In this document: positions 52,763 to 63,665 of the stretch, piece after piece | Layout: every line of letters begins with the position of its first letter | Numbering within the stretch: position 1 is the first letter of the stretch | Assembly: GCA_902570695.1 (NCBI GenBank) | Contig: CACFZE010000001.1 | Span: 1 to 64,000, forward strand | Length of the DNA: 64,000 nt | From: an uncultured Pelagibacteraceae bacterium | Lineage (GTDB): Bacteria; Pseudomonadota; Alphaproteobacteria; Pelagibacterales; Pelagibacteraceae | Direction of reading: 5' to 3' | Notes under the pieces: model-generated | The model's database searches: none | Seen by the model: the letters and a program-made list of their open reading frames with translations, nothing else | What the model was told of the DNA's origin: nothing | Position numbers and translations under genes: made by a program

Positions 52763-54221
52763 TCAACTTTTCTTTTAATATTTTGTTTATTAATTGAGGA
52801 TTACCTTTTCCTTTACTTTCTTTCATGGCTTGACCAACAAAAAAACCAAATAATTTATCTTTACCAGATTTATATTCAGCAACCTTATCTGAATTATTTT
52901 CAATAACTTTATTTATCAATTCCTCTATCGCTTTTGGATCGCTTTCTTGTTTTAAACCTTTTTCTTTTACTATTATTAATGGATCTTGATCTCCATCTAT
53001 CATTTGTTCAAAAACCGTTTTAGCTATTTTTCCTGATATGGTTCCATCTTTTATAAGGTTTATAAGTTTTGATAGATTTTTAGCACTAACTGGGCTTTGA
53101 GATATTTCTAAATTTTTTTCATTTAAAACTGCAAATAATTCACCTGTAATCCAGTTTGATGCTAATTTAATATCTGAATTTTTTATAACTTCTTCAAAGA
53201 AATTTGATGTTTCAATGTCAGATACCAAAATTGTCGCTTCATATGGTGAAAGATTAAATTTATCTATAAATCTTTTTTTCTTTTCATCTGGTAATTCAGG
53301 TATGTCTGATTTTATTTTTTCAATTAACTCTTGGCTTATTTCAAGAGGTAATAGATCTGGGTCAGGAAAATATCTGTAATCATGCGCGTCTTCTTTTGAT
53401 CTCATAGATCTTGTCTCATTTCTTTTAGTGTCAAAAAGTCTTGTCTCTTGATCTATTTCTTTCCCCTCCTCTAACAAATCTATTTGTCTATTTGCTTCGG
53501 ATATTATTGCCATTTGCATAAATTTTATTGAATTAACATTTTTAATTTCACACCTTGTTCCAAATTCAGTCTCCCCTTTTAATCTTACTGATACATTAAC
53601 ATCTGCCCTCAAAGATCCTTCTTGCATATTGCCATCACATGTTCCTAAATATCTCATTATCGATCTTAATTTTTTTATATAAACGTTGACTTCATCTGGA
53701 GATCTTAAATCAGGCTTACTTACTATTTCCATTAGAGCCACTCCAGATCTATTTAAATCGACTAATGTATTATTTGGATCAATGTCATGAATACTTTTAC
53801 CTGCATCTTGCTCTAAGTGTAATCTTTCAATTCCAATTTCTTTTTGACCATTCGGCATATCCAAAATTACTTTTCCTTCACCGACAATTGGATATTTATA
53901 TTGAGAGATTTGATATCCTTGGGGTAAATCTGCATAAAAATAATTTTTTCTATCAAAGACAGATTTTTTATTTATTTTGGCTTTAAGTCCTATTCCAGTT
54001 TTAATTGCCTGTTCAATACAAAATTCATTTATAACTGGTAACATTCCTGGGAATGCTGCATCTACGAGACTAACTTGTGTGTTTGGTTCTGCCCCAAATT
54101 TTGTGGATGATTGAGAGAAAAGTTTTGACTCTGAAGTAACTTGAGCGTGCACTTCTAAACCAATTATTACTTCATATTGTTTATTTTCTCTTTCAATAAG
54201 ATATTCACTATTTTTACTCAC
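52755..54221 (-). CDS. gatB: Aspartyl/glutamyl-tRNA amidotransferase subunit B
   Basis: A 488-aa subunit that phosphorylates misacylated Glu-tRNA-Gln or Asp-tRNA-Asn. [51 protein letters not shown] and [12 protein letters not shown] are diagnostic, and the C-terminal YqeY-like domain (about 390-488) is complete. It overlaps gatA by 8 nt. Transcription order is gatC-gatA-gatB. Confidence 0.97.
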   Translation of the reverse strand: MSKNSEYLIERENKQYEVIIGLEVHAQVTSESKLFSQSSTKFGAEPNTQVSLVDAAFPGMLPVINEFCIEQAIKTGIGLKAKINKKSVFDRKNYFYADLPQGYQISQYKYPIVGEGKVILDMPNGQKEIGIERLHLEQDAGKSIHDIDPNNTLVDLNRSGVALMEIVSKPDLRSPDEVNVYIKKLRSIMRYLGTCDGNMQEGSLRADVNVSVRLKGETEFGTRCEIKNVNSIKFMQMAIISEANRQIDLLEEGKEIDQETRLFDTKRNETRSMRSKEDAHDYRYFPDPDLLPLEISQELIEKIKSDIPELPDEKKKRFIDKFNLSPYEATILVSDIETSNFFEEVIKNSDIKLASNWITGELFAVLNEKNLEISQSPVSAKNLSKLINLIKDGTISGKIAKTVFEQMIDGDQDPLIIVKEKGLKQESDPKAIEELINKVIENNSDKVAEYKSGKDKLFGFFVGQAMKESKGKGNPQLINKILKEKLNG

Positions 54222-55674
54222 TTAACCACCAATCTGAAATATCATTTTTAAAATTAATCTTATCTTCTAATGCATAAGAAATATTAAGTATATTTTGCTC
54301 ATCAAAAGGTTTTCCAATTACTTGAAGGCCTAAAGGATAATTATTTTTATCTTTGCCAGCTGGTATAGAAATACCTGGTAAGCCTGCTAGATTTATTGGA
54401 ACTGTAAATATATCGTTTAAATACATTGATACTGGATCATTTGTTTTTTCACCAATTTTAAATGCTGAGCTTGGAGTAGATGGAGTTAAAATTGCATCAA
54501 CTTTAGAAAAGGCATCATCAAAATCTTTTTTTATTAATTGTCTAACTTTCTGCGCTTTTAGATAATAGGCATCATAGTAGCCAGAAGATAAAACATAAGT
54601 TCCAATCATAATTCTTCTTTTAACTTCATCACCAAAACCTTCAGATCTAGTTTTTTCGTACATTTCTATTAAATTTTGACCAGGAGATCTAAATCCATAT
54701 TTAACACCATCATATCTTGCTAGATTTGAAGATGCTTCAGCTGGTGCAACAATATAATAAGTTGGTAATGCGTAATTAGTATGTGGAAGCGAAATATCGA
54801 TAATTTCTGCTCCGCAACCTTTTGCATATGAGATACCATTTTTCCATAGCTGTTCAATTTCGTCAGGCATATTGTCAACTCTATATTCTTTAGGAATACC
54901 AATTTTCTTTCCTTTAATATCTTTTGATAATTCTTTTGAATAACAATTTCTTTTGTAATCAATTGAAGTTGAATCTTTTTGATCAAATGAAGAGATCACC
55001 TCTAAAAGCATAGAACAGTCTCTTACATTTTTCGTCATAGGTCCTGCCTGGTCTAAAGATGAAGCAAATGCTACAATTCCATAACGAGAACAACTTCCAT
55101 ATGTAGGTTTAAGTCCAACAGTTCCTGTAAATGATGCTGGTTGACGAATAGATCCACCTGTATCTGTTCCAATGGTAACTGGAGTTAAATTTGCAGCAAC
55201 AGCTGCAGAAGAACCTCCTGAAGATCCACCAGGGACTAAATTTTCTCCTACCGGATTTTGAACATTTCCAAAAAAACTAGTTTCGTTTGAAGAGCCCATA
55301 GCAAATTCATCACAATTAAGTTTACCAAGAAGTATTGCTCCTTGACTCCACAAATTTTGAGTAACTGTAGACTCATATGTGGGAACGAAGTTATTTAATA
55401 TTTTGCTACCTGCTGTTGTTCTAACTCCATTTGTACAAAATAAATCTTTAACAGCAATGGGAATACCTGGTAATTTTAAATCAAAGTTAGGATTAGAATC
55501 AAATTTCTTTGATTGATCTATTGCTTTTTCAAAATTATCCGTAACATAAACATTTAATTTTTTTGATTTTTCAGCACGGTCTATAAATACTTTTGTAATT
55601 TCCTCTGAGGATAGTTTTTTTTCTTTTATATTCGATGTTAATTCGAATAAACTTTGACTTGTTATATCTGACAT
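54214..55674 (-). CDS. gatA: Aspartyl/glutamyl-tRNA amidotransferase subunit A
   Basis: A 486-aa amidase-signature enzyme that releases ammonia from glutamine. The Ser-cisSer-Lys triad is visible: Lys in [12 protein letters not shown], the Gly/Ser-rich [15 protein letters not shown] and [13 protein letters not shown]. It overlaps gatC by one base and gatB by eight. Confidence 0.97.
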   Translation of the reverse strand: MSDITSQSLFELTSNIKEKKLSSEEITKVFIDRAEKSKKLNVYVTDNFEKAIDQSKKFDSNPNFDLKLPGIPIAVKDLFCTNGVRTTAGSKILNNFVPTYESTVTQNLWSQGAILLGKLNCDEFAMGSSNETSFFGNVQNPVGENLVPGGSSGGSSAAVAANLTPVTIGTDTGGSIRQPASFTGTVGLKPTYGSCSRYGIVAFASSLDQAGPMTKNVRDCSMLLEVISSFDQKDSTSIDYKRNCYSKELSKDIKGKKIGIPKEYRVDNMPDEIEQLWKNGISYAKGCGAEIIDISLPHTNYALPTYYIVAPAEASSNLARYDGVKYGFRSPGQNLIEMYEKTRSEGFGDEVKRRIMIGTYVLSSGYYDAYYLKAQKVRQLIKKDFDDAFSKVDAILTPSTPSSAFKIGEKTNDPVSMYLNDIFTVPINLAGLPGISIPAGKDKNNYPLGLQVIGKPFDEQNILNISYALEDKINFKNDISDWWLSE

Positions 55675-55961
55675 TATTCAACAACCTTTGGTACAACAAA
55701 AAAATCTTTATTTTCTTCAGGAGAGTTTTTTAAAATTTTTTCTCTAATATTTTCTGATTTAATTTCATCTTTTCTAAATCTTAGGGTGGTTTCAGCAATT
55801 GATGTTAAGGCTTGAACATTATCAGTATTTAATTCATTTAATTTTTCTATAAATTCAAATATATTATTTAAGTCGCCCTTTAATTTATTAGCTTTTTCAT
55901 CATCAATAGAAATTCTTGCTAATTTCGAAATGTGCTTTACTGTTTTAAGATCTATACTCAT
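55674..55961 (-). CDS. gatC: Aspartyl/glutamyl-tRNA amidotransferase subunit C
   Basis: A 95-aa adaptor subunit: MSIDLKTVKHISKLARISI, LNNIFEFIEKLNELNTDNVQ and LRFRKDEIK. The frame extends upstream to a GTG, but the ATG at 55961 gives the family's normal N-terminus. It diverges from ruvX with about 50 nt between starts. Confidence 0.93.
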   Translation of the reverse strand: MSIDLKTVKHISKLARISIDDEKANKLKGDLNNIFEFIEKLNELNTDNVQALTSIAETTLRFRKDEIKSENIREKILKNSPEENKDFFVVPKVVE

Positions 55962-56010
55962 ATGGTAAAAATATTGCCGCAAACTATCACTTAAGTAAAT
56001 AATATACAAT

Positions 56011-56466
56011 ATGATCACAATTGAGGAATTTAAAAAGAAACAGCTAAATACATCTAGATTAATTGGTCTTGATTTAGGTTCAAAGAGAATTGGTGTAGCT
56101 ATATGTGATGAAAATCAAAAAATTGCCACACCGCTTAAAACAATAAACAAATCCAAATTTGAAGATCTTATCAATGAATTAGAGGATATTATTAAAGAAA
56201 ATAATATTAAAGGAATAATTATTGGTAATCCAATTAATATGGATGGTAGCTTAGGTAAATCCTCTCAATCAGTAAATGATGTGTCAAAAGCAATATCAAA
56301 AGAAATTGATCTTCCAATAAGTCTTTGGGATGAAAGATTATCAACAGTTGGAGCGTTTAAATTAACCGAAAATTTAGGTATTAACGTAACTAAAAGAGAA
56401 AAAAATATAGATAAAAATGCTGCTGCATTTATCTTACAGGGTGCCATAGATTTTATTAATAATTAA
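56011..56466 (+). CDS. ruvX: Holliday junction resolvase-like protein YqgF/RuvX
   Basis: A 151-aa RNase H-fold protein with RLIGLDLGSKRIGVAICDE (17-35), GIIIGNPINMDG and LWDERLSTVGA. In E. coli YqgF acts in 16S rRNA 5' maturation; recombination activity is less certain. It lies alone between gatC (divergent) and pyrB, the usual alphaproteobacterial gatC/ruvX/pyrB neighbourhood. Confidence 0.92.
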   Translation: MITIEEFKKKQLNTSRLIGLDLGSKRIGVAICDENQKIATPLKTINKSKFEDLINELEDIIKENNIKGIIIGNPINMDGSLGKSSQSVNDVSKAISKEIDLPISLWDERLSTVGAFKLTENLGINVTKREKNIDKNAAAFILQGAIDFINN

Positions 56467-56508
56467 TACTTGCATTAATCAACCTTTGTGGCTATAGAGT
56501 TGGTTTTA

Positions 56509-57447
56509 ATGGCAACTAAAACCAAAGCTATTAAAATTTCTCAAAAACATCTCCTAGGTATTCAAGATTTATCAATAAATGATGTTAATTTAATCTTAAA
56601 AGAAGCTGAAAAATTTATTGAATTAAACAAAAGCAAAAATAAAAAATTAGATTTACTTAAGGGGAAAACACAAATTAACCTCTTTTTTGAACCATCAACA
56701 AGAACACAAAGCTCATTTGAGCTAGCAGGAAAAAGATTAGGTGCAGATGTTATGTCAATGAATATAACAAACTCAGCAATTAAAAAAGGTGAAACGCTAA
56801 TAGACACTGCAATGACATTAAATGCAATGCATCCTGATATAATAGTTATTAGACATCAAGACTCAGGAGCTTGTAATCTTTTATCTCAAAAAGTTAATTG
56901 TGCTGTTTTAAATGCTGGTGATGGAAGGAGAGAGCACCCTACCCAAGCATTACTTGATGCATTAACTATATTGAATAGGAAAAAAAAAATTCAAGGATTA
57001 AAAGTTGCAATTTGTGGAGATATTCTACATTCAAGAGTAGCAAGATCTAATATTTACTTGCTAAACATGTTGGGTGCCGAAGTTAATATTGTAGCTCCTT
57101 CAAACCTTTTACCAAAAGATATAGAAAAATTTGGAGTTAATATTTTTTCAAATATGAAGAAAGGTGTAAAAGATTGCGACATAGTAATGATGCTTAGACT
57201 TCAAAATGAAAGAATGAGTAGTTCATTCTTGTCATCAAATAGAGAGTATTATGAATACTATGGACTAACACAGGATAAATTAGAATATGCAAAATCAGAT
57301 TCTATAATTATGCATCCTGGTCCAATGAACCGCGGTATTGAAATTGATACAAAACTTGCTGATGACACCAATATGAGTGTTGTAAAAGAACAAGTTGAAT
57401 TAGGTGTTGCGATAAGAATGGCATGTTTAAAAATTTTTTGTGAATGA
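56509..57447 (+). CDS. pyrB: Aspartate carbamoyltransferase catalytic subunit
   Basis: A 312-aa enzyme forming carbamoyl-aspartate. The carbamoyl-phosphate loop [13 protein letters not shown] (59-71), [21 protein letters not shown] and [14 protein letters not shown] are intact. The frame extends to a GTG at 56488, but the ATG at 56509 is more natural. No pyrI is present. It overlaps the dihydroorotase-like gene by 4 nt, the arrangement known for the PyrB/PyrX complex. Confidence 0.95.
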   Translation: MATKTKAIKISQKHLLGIQDLSINDVNLILKEAEKFIELNKSKNKKLDLLKGKTQINLFFEPSTRTQSSFELAGKRLGADVMSMNITNSAIKKGETLIDTAMTLNAMHPDIIVIRHQDSGACNLLSQKVNCAVLNAGDGRREHPTQALLDALTILNRKKKIQGLKVAICGDILHSRVARSNIYLLNMLGAEVNIVAPSNLLPKDIEKFGVNIFSNMKKGVKDCDIVMMLRLQNERMSSSFLSSNREYYEYYGLTQDKLEYAKSDSIIMHPGPMNRGIEIDTKLADDTNMSVVKEQVELGVAIRMACLKIFCE

Positions 57448-58733
57448 TGAAAAAAAAATACTTTATTAACGCAAATATAATTGATCCTCATAACAACATA
57501 AGTGAAATAGGAGGATTAATAATAGGTGAAGATGGAAAAATTCAAGGTGTTGGAAAAAAGGTGAACAAAAACAACATTCCTAGCAGAGAAAAAGTTATTG
57601 ATTTAAAAGAGAATTATATTTTCCCAGGTATAGTTGATATGAGAGTATTTGTCGGTGAGCCAGGTTATGAATATAAAGAAAATTTTAGAACTTTGAGCAA
57701 TGCTGCATTATCTGGGGGAGTAACCTCAGTTGTAACAATGCCTAATACTGATCCAATAATCGACAACGTTTCAATAGTAGATTTTTTAAAAAGACGAGGT
57801 AGAGATAAATCAAAAATAAATATATTTCCCACAGCATCTCTAACAAAGGGTACTGAAGGTACAAATATGACAGAATTTGGTCTTCTGCAAAGTAAAGGGA
57901 TAATAGCATTTACAGATGGTATTAGAACAATTCAGAATACAAGAGTTATGTCCAGAATAATGAATTCAGCAAAAGATTTAGGATCTTTAATAATGCAACA
58001 TGCGGAAGATCAAGAATTAGCTGAAAATGGCATGATAAATGATGGAATAATTTCGACAAAACTTGGTTTGCAAGGTATCCCAGAAATAGCAGAATTGATA
58101 ATTATAGAGAGAGATTTAACATTATTAGAAGAATATAATTGTCGTTATCACATTTCTCAGATTTCATCAGGAAAAGCAGTTGAAATTATCAGAGATAGAA
58201 AAGATAAAGTAAGATTTTCCTGTGGGGTATCAATAAATAATTTATCTTTAAATGAAAATGATATTGGTGACTTTAGAACTTTTTTAAAATTGTCTCCGCC
58301 ACTCAGGACTGAAGACGATAGATTAGGTTTAGTGCAAGGATTAAATGATGGTACAATCGATGTAATAGTTTCAGATCACAAACCTGAAGATGAAGAGCAA
58401 AAAAGATTAACATTTGCTCAAGCCGCAACAGGAGCAACTGGTATTGAAACGTTATTATCCTTGTCATTAGAATTATATCACAATGGATCTGTAAAACTTG
58501 AAAAAATTATTGCTGCATTAACCTCCAATCCATCAAAAATTTTGAAAATTAATAAAGGTAATTTATCTGTAGGTAATGATGCAGATTTCTGTATTGTAGA
58601 TATAAATAAACCTTGGATAGTAAAGCAAGAAAATTTGGTTTCTAAATCAAAAAATACGTCAATTGAAAATAAGAGATTACAAGGAAAAGTAACCAATACA
58701 TTCGTAAAAGGACAAGAGCTTTACAATATTTAA
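57444..58733 (+). CDS. pyrX: Inactive dihydroorotase-like protein (PyrX type)
   Basis: A 429-aa amidohydrolase-fold protein. Key metal ligands of active class I dihydroorotase are lost: the DxHxH strand reads [10 protein letters not shown] with Arg67 and Phe69, and YHISQIS has Gln239 where a metal His is expected. His186 (HAED) and Asp311 (SDHKP) remain. In Pseudomonas a similar non-catalytic PyrC' overlaps pyrB and is needed for the ATCase assembly. The same role is inferred here, so a real dihydroorotase should exist elsewhere. Commonly annotated simply as pyrC. Confidence 0.85.
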   Translation: MMKKKYFINANIIDPHNNISEIGGLIIGEDGKIQGVGKKVNKNNIPSREKVIDLKENYIFPGIVDMRVFVGEPGYEYKENFRTLSNAALSGGVTSVVTMPNTDPIIDNVSIVDFLKRRGRDKSKINIFPTASLTKGTEGTNMTEFGLLQSKGIIAFTDGIRTIQNTRVMSRIMNSAKDLGSLIMQHAEDQELAENGMINDGIISTKLGLQGIPEIAELIIIERDLTLLEEYNCRYHISQISSGKAVEIIRDRKDKVRFSCGVSINNLSLNENDIGDFRTFLKLSPPLRTEDDRLGLVQGLNDGTIDVIVSDHKPEDEEQKRLTFAQAATGATGIETLLSLSLELYHNGSVKLEKIIAALTSNPSKILKINKGNLSVGNDADFCIVDINKPWIVKQENLVSKSKNTSIENKRLQGKVTNTFVKGQELYNI

Positions 58734-59306
58734 ATGGAAGTATTTATTTTATCACTTTTATCGTATTTATTAGGTTCTATTCCTTTTGGTTTTTTATTAA
58801 CAAAAATTTTTTTAAAAAAAGACATAAGAGAAACAGGATCGGGTAATATAGGCGCCACCAATGTTTTAAGAACTGGCTATAAATTTTTAGGTTACTCAAC
58901 TTTATTACTAGACATTTTAAAAGCGGTTTTGCCAATAATTTATGTTAAATTAAATTATCCAGAATTAATTTACATTTGTTCTTTATCAGTTTTTTTAGGA
59001 CATGTTTTTCCAATATGGTTAAAATTTAAAGGTGGTAAGGGTGTTGCAACATATGTTGGAATGTTGATTATTTTAAATTATTTTTTGGGTATTGTTTTTG
59101 GTATTGTTTGGATAATTACATATTTAATATCTAAATACTCATCATTAGGATCAATTCTTGGATCATTAAGTGTTCCTATTTTTATATTTTTTTATAGCAA
59201 TGATAACATTATATTTTACTTCATAATGTTTATTTTAATTTTTTACACTCATAGAGAAAACGTTAAACGCTTGATAAATAAAGAAGAAACTAAGACAAAA
59301 ATTTAA
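58734..59306 (+). CDS. plsY: Acyl-phosphate:glycerol-3-phosphate acyltransferase PlsY
   Basis: A 190-aa inner-membrane enzyme with about five helices. Signatures are LLGSIPFGFLL, the GSGNIGATNVLRTG motif (36-49), LKAVLPI and the HVFPIWLKFKGGKGVAT loop. It acylates glycerol 3-phosphate with the product of PlsX. It directly abuts the pyrX-like gene. Confidence 0.96.
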   Translation: MEVFILSLLSYLLGSIPFGFLLTKIFLKKDIRETGSGNIGATNVLRTGYKFLGYSTLLLDILKAVLPIIYVKLNYPELIYICSLSVFLGHVFPIWLKFKGGKGVATYVGMLIILNYFLGIVFGIVWIITYLISKYSSLGSILGSLSVPIFIFFYSNDNIIFYFIMFILIFYTHRENVKRLINKEETKTKI

Positions 59307-59313
59307 TAATTTG

Positions 59314-59326
59314 ACAGTTTAACTGT
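59314..59326. other. Small palindrome between plsY and topA
   Basis: ACAGTT-T-AACTGT is a perfect 6-1-6 palindrome followed by TTTA, in the 40-nt gap. With almost no loop it is a poor terminator; it could be a weak operator for topA. Reported as seen only. Confidence 0.3.
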
Positions 59327-59346
59327 TTTAAGTACGTTCTCTAAAT

Positions 59347-61914
59347 ATGAATCTAGTAATTGTTGAAAGTCCAGCAAAAGCAAAAACAATTAATAAATAT
59401 TTAGGATCAGATTATACAGTTCTTGCAAGCTATGGGCATATAAGAGATCTGCCTTCGAAAAATGGTTCTGTTGATCCTGAAAATGATTTTAAAATGATTT
59501 GGGAAGTAGATAGTTTTTCAAAAAAATATTTAAAAGAAATTACAGATAGTGCTAAAGATTCAAAAAAAATTATTCTAGCTACTGACCCTGACAGAGAAGG
59601 TGAAGCAATAGCTTGGCATGTAAAAGAGTTTCTTGAAGAAAAAAAATTATTAAAAGATAAAGAAGTTGAAAGAGTTGTTTTCAACGAAATAACAAAAAAA
59701 GCAGTTACAAATGGAATAGATAATCCAAGAAAAATAGAACCACATTTAGTTGATGCTTATATGGCAAGAAGAGCTCTAGATTATCTAGTAGGTTTTAATA
59801 TCTCTCCCATTCTATGGACAAAATTACCAGGTTCTAAATCTGCTGGTCGAGTTCAGTCTGTAGCTCTAAGACTTTTAACCGAAAGAGAACAGGAAATAGA
59901 AGTTTTTCAACCAAAAGAATTTTGGACTTTAAATATAATTTTTAAAAATAAAAAAAATGAAAAAATAAATACAACTATTTCACAATTAGATGGAAATAAG
60001 GTTGAGAAATTTTCATTTAAAAACAAACAAGATATTAATGACGCTTTATCAAAAATAAAAAATAAAAAATATAACATAACAGATATAAGTTCAAAAACTT
60101 ATAACAGAAATCCATCGGGACCTTTTACTACATCGACATTACAACAAACAGCATCGAGTAAACTTGGTTTTGGAGCATCAAGGACAATGCAAATTGCTCA
60201 AAGACTATATCAAGGAATTGATATTGAGGGTGAAACCGTAGGATTGATTACTTATATGAGAACAGATGGAACTAATATTTCAAAAGATGCGATAACATCT
60301 TTCAGAGATTTTATAATGCAGAATTATGGTGATAAATATTTACCAGAACAACCTCTAAATTATAGTGGCAAAAAAGCAAAGAATGCTCAAGAAGCTCACG
60401 AAGCTATACGTCCAACAGAAATAATTCGAAAACCAGAAGATATGAAAAAATACTTAAGTACTGATCAATATAAACTTTATAATTTAATATGGTCTAGATC
60501 TTTATCATCACAAATGCAGTCAGCCAAATTTGATAGAAAAACTATTACCATCAACTCAGATGATGATAAAAATATATTCAAAGCTAGTGGTTCAACATTA
60601 AAATTTGATGGCTTCCTTAAACTATATAAGATCGATGAAAATGATGATGACAATGAAAATATTTTGCCTGATGTTGAAAAAGGTGATGTAATGTTTGAAG
60701 ATCATATTGATGAACAGCACTATACACAACCACCACCTAGATATTCAGAGGCAAGTCTAGTTAAAAAATTAGAAGAGCTAGGAATTGGAAGACCATCTAC
60801 TTATGCAAGTATTATTTCAGTAATAGCTAATAGAGGTTATGCTGACATAAATAATAAAAGATTTTTCCCAACTGATAGAGGGAAATTACTTTCAGCGTTT
60901 TTAGAAAAATTATTTACCAAATATGTTGATTATGATTTTACTGCAAAATTAGAGGATCAATTAGATGATATAACATCGGGTAAAGAAAATTGGATAAAAG
61001 TTCTAGAGAACTTTTGGAAAGACTTTAATTCTAATGTTTCAGGTGTGAAAGAAAAAAGAACCAGAGAAGTATTAGACCTATTAAATGAAAGTCTTGGATC
61101 ACTAATATTTGAGGTCGATAAGGATGGAAATATTGATAGAAAATGCAAGCTTTGTGAATCTGGGCAATTAAGTTTAAAAAATAGTTTTAGAGGTGGTGCT
61201 TTTATTGGGTGTTCAAATTATCCAGACTGCAAATTTACAAGACCACTATCAAAATCTAAAGCAGCACAACAATTGACACTAGCAGAACCTAAATTCATTG
61301 GAAAAAATGATAAAGGTAAAGATATTTTTCTTAAAAATGGAAGATTTGGCCCATATTTGCAATTTGAAAAAGAAATCATAGAGGAAGATGAAAAAACTAA
61401 ACAGAAAAAAAGAAAATTAAAGAAAGATGAAAATAATTTAAAAAATGTTTCTATCCCTAAAGGAATTGAGATTGAAAATATTAATTTAGAAAAGGCAAAA
61501 TATTTATGCTCATTACCATTAAGTTTAGGTAAAAATCCTGAAAATGATAAAGATATTACTGTGAATGTAGGAAGATTTGGTCCTTACCTTAAATGTGAAA
61601 ATAAATCTGCTAGACTAGAAAATGTGGATGAATTATTCACAATTGGATTAAATAGAGCTGTTACATTAATTGCTGAAGCTAAACCAGGAAGAATTTCATC
61701 ATCTATGATAAAAGATTTAGGAGAACACCCTGAAGATAAAAAGCCAGTTAGAATCATGAAAGGTCAGTATGGTCCTTACATTAAATACAAATCTTTAAAT
61801 GCAACTATACCTGAAGAGAAAGATCCTGTTGAATTAACTATGGAAGAAGCATTAATTTTAATTGAGAAAAGAAAAGAATACGATAGAAATAAAAAGAAAA
61901 AGAAAGGCAAATAA
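59347..61914 (+). CDS. topA: DNA topoisomerase I
   Basis: An 855-aa type IA enzyme that relaxes negative supercoils. The TOPRIM domain begins LVIVESPAKAKTINKYLG and has DPDREGEAIAWH; the active Tyr303 is in GLITYMRTDGT. A single four-Cys zinc finger remains at about 600-629 (CKLC ... C), then four alphaproteobacterial C-terminal repeats (GRFGPYLQF, GRFGPYLKC, GQYGPYIKY types) and a Lys-rich tail. It overlaps the RidA-family gene by one base. Confidence 0.96.
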   Translation: MNLVIVESPAKAKTINKYLGSDYTVLASYGHIRDLPSKNGSVDPENDFKMIWEVDSFSKKYLKEITDSAKDSKKIILATDPDREGEAIAWHVKEFLEEKKLLKDKEVERVVFNEITKKAVTNGIDNPRKIEPHLVDAYMARRALDYLVGFNISPILWTKLPGSKSAGRVQSVALRLLTEREQEIEVFQPKEFWTLNIIFKNKKNEKINTTISQLDGNKVEKFSFKNKQDINDALSKIKNKKYNITDISSKTYNRNPSGPFTTSTLQQTASSKLGFGASRTMQIAQRLYQGIDIEGETVGLITYMRTDGTNISKDAITSFRDFIMQNYGDKYLPEQPLNYSGKKAKNAQEAHEAIRPTEIIRKPEDMKKYLSTDQYKLYNLIWSRSLSSQMQSAKFDRKTITINSDDDKNIFKASGSTLKFDGFLKLYKIDENDDDNENILPDVEKGDVMFEDHIDEQHYTQPPPRYSEASLVKKLEELGIGRPSTYASIISVIANRGYADINNKRFFPTDRGKLLSAFLEKLFTKYVDYDFTAKLEDQLDDITSGKENWIKVLENFWKDFNSNVSGVKEKRTREVLDLLNESLGSLIFEVDKDGNIDRKCKLCESGQLSLKNSFRGGAFIGCSNYPDCKFTRPLSKSKAAQQLTLAEPKFIGKNDKGKDIFLKNGRFGPYLQFEKEIIEEDEKTKQKKRKLKKDENNLKNVSIPKGIEIENINLEKAKYLCSLPLSLGKNPENDKDITVNVGRFGPYLKCENKSARLENVDELFTIGLNRAVTLIAEAKPGRISSSMIKDLGEHPEDKKPVRIMKGQYGPYIKYKSLNATIPEEKDPVELTMEEALILIEKRKEYDRNKKKKKGK

Positions 61915-62375
61915 TGTCGGCAGATCAAAATTTAAAGAATTTAAATATCAAATTGCCAAAAACTAATGATCCTGTAGGATCATATGCTGCTACTAGAATA
62001 TCTGGAAATTTACTATACATATCTGGTCAAATATCAATTGATGAGAATGGAAAATTAATTAAGGGAAAACTCGGAAAAGATTTTAATACTGAACAAGGTT
62101 ATGAGGCAGCTAAAAGATGCGCATTAAGTATAATATCTCAAGCAAAAAAAGCATGTGGTGATGATTTATCTAAAATTAAATCATGTTTGAAACTTACTGG
62201 ATATGTTAATTCTACTGATGATTTTACTCAGCAACCAAAAGTCATAAATGGAGCCTCAGATCTAATAAAAAGTGTATTTGATGAAGCTGGCTCACATGCA
62301 AGAGCTGCTGTCAGTACTAACAGCCTTCCGTTAGGTGTTGCAGTTGAAGTTGACGCAATATTTGATCTTAATTAA
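61914..62375 (+). CDS. RidA-like (YjgF/YER057c/UK114) protein, long subgroup
   Basis: A 153-aa RidA-fold protein: GNLLYISGQISIDENGKL, ALSIISQAKKACGDDLSKI, and the C-terminal SHARAAVSTNSLPLGVAVEVDAIF. In canonical RidA an Arg sits just before LP in this last strand; here the position is Ser. Imine deaminase activity is therefore doubtful. This longer subgroup is common but of unknown function. It follows topA with a 1-nt overlap and is convergent with ugd. Confidence 0.85.
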   Translation: MSADQNLKNLNIKLPKTNDPVGSYAATRISGNLLYISGQISIDENGKLIKGKLGKDFNTEQGYEAAKRCALSIISQAKKACGDDLSKIKSCLKLTGYVNSTDDFTQQPKVINGASDLIKSVFDEAGSHARAAVSTNSLPLGVAVEVDAIFDLN

Positions 62376-63665
62376 TTATCTACCAATACTAAAATAATTT
62401 ATTTTATTTTTTTTCATTTCAGAAATTGAATAAAGATTTCTCATATCAAAAACTTTAAAATTTCTTTTTTTGGTAATTTTTTTAAAGTTGAGTTGTTTAA
62501 ATTCATTCCATTCTGTATGAATAATTATTAAATCTGCACTTTTACAAGCATCTTTTATATTTTCAAAAAAGTTTATATTTTTAGATTTTAATTCCTTCTT
62601 CTTACCAGTTGGTTCGTAATAATTTACATGTGCGCCCTTCCTTGCTAAAAATGATATCATTTTTAATGAAGAGGACTCTCTCATGTCGTCAGTGCCTGGT
62701 TTAAAGGTAACACCCAAAAATGTAATATTTTTATTTTTAATTTTGTTATTCATTATTTTGCTAATTTTATTTAATAATAAATTAGTTCTTTTCTCATTTG
62801 AATTAATTACTGATTTTACAACTGAAAGATTTGTTTTAAACATTCGACCAGTTGAAACAAGTGCTCTTGTATCCTTTGGAAAGCATGATCCACCATAGGC
62901 TGGGCCAGCTCGTAGAAATCTGCTTCCAATCCTTTCATCTAAACCCATGCCAATTGCAACTTCTTTAACGTCTATATTTGATTTTTCACATAAATTGGCT
63001 ATTTCATTAATAAATGTAATTTTAGTTGCTAAAAAAGCGTTTGATGCATATTTAATTAATTCTGCTGATCTTCTAGAAGTATGAAAATATCTTCCACCCT
63101 TCTTAATTAAAGGTAGATATAATTTTTTCATAATTTTATTTGCTTTATTGCTACTAGTACCTACAACAACTCTATCTGGGAATTGAAAATCTCTGATAGC
63201 TTCACCTTCTCTTAAAAATTCAGGATTAGATACAACATCGAACTTATTTTTATTTTTATTTGATTTTAAGATTTTTGTAATTTTATCACCAGTGGTGACT
63301 GGGACTGTAGATTTAGTAACTATTATTTTATACCTATTTAGATTAGATTTTATACTTTTGGTCACATTAAATACATATTTCAAATCAGCTTTATTATTTT
63401 TAGTAGGAGTTCCAACGCAAATAAATATTATATCTGACTTTTTTATTGAGCTAGAAATATCTGTTGTAAATAAAAGTCTTTTTTTTTTTAAATTTCTTAC
63501 AACTAATTCTTGAAGACCAGGTTCATAAATTGGGATTATTCCTTTACTTAATTTTTCTATAGTTTCTTTATTAATATCAACACATGTAACTGTATTACCT
63601 AAGTCAGAAAAACAAGATCCAGTAACTAACCCAACATAACCAGACCCTATAATACAAATTTTCAT
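62376..63665 (-). CDS. ugd: UDP-glucose 6-dehydrogenase
   Basis: A 429-aa enzyme oxidising UDP-glucose to UDP-glucuronate. The NAD loop ICIIGSGYVGLVTGSCFSD (3-21), FICVGTPT, NPEFLREGEAI, and the catalytic Cys in YGGSCFPKDTRAL are present, with FLGVTFKPGTDDMRESSS late. It overlaps galU by 4 nt. The pair provides an activated sugar for surface glycans. Confidence 0.96.
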   Translation of the reverse strand: MKICIIGSGYVGLVTGSCFSDLGNTVTCVDINKETIEKLSKGIIPIYEPGLQELVVRNLKKKRLLFTTDISSSIKKSDIIFICVGTPTKNNKADLKYVFNVTKSIKSNLNRYKIIVTKSTVPVTTGDKITKILKSNKNKNKFDVVSNPEFLREGEAIRDFQFPDRVVVGTSSNKANKIMKKLYLPLIKKGGRYFHTSRRSAELIKYASNAFLATKITFINEIANLCEKSNIDVKEVAIGMGLDERIGSRFLRAGPAYGGSCFPKDTRALVSTGRMFKTNLSVVKSVINSNEKRTNLLLNKISKIMNNKIKNKNITFLGVTFKPGTDDMRESSSLKMISFLARKGAHVNYYEPTGKKKELKSKNINFFENIKDACKSADLIIIHTEWNEFKQLNFKKITKKRNFKVFDMRNLYSISEMKKNKINYFSIGR

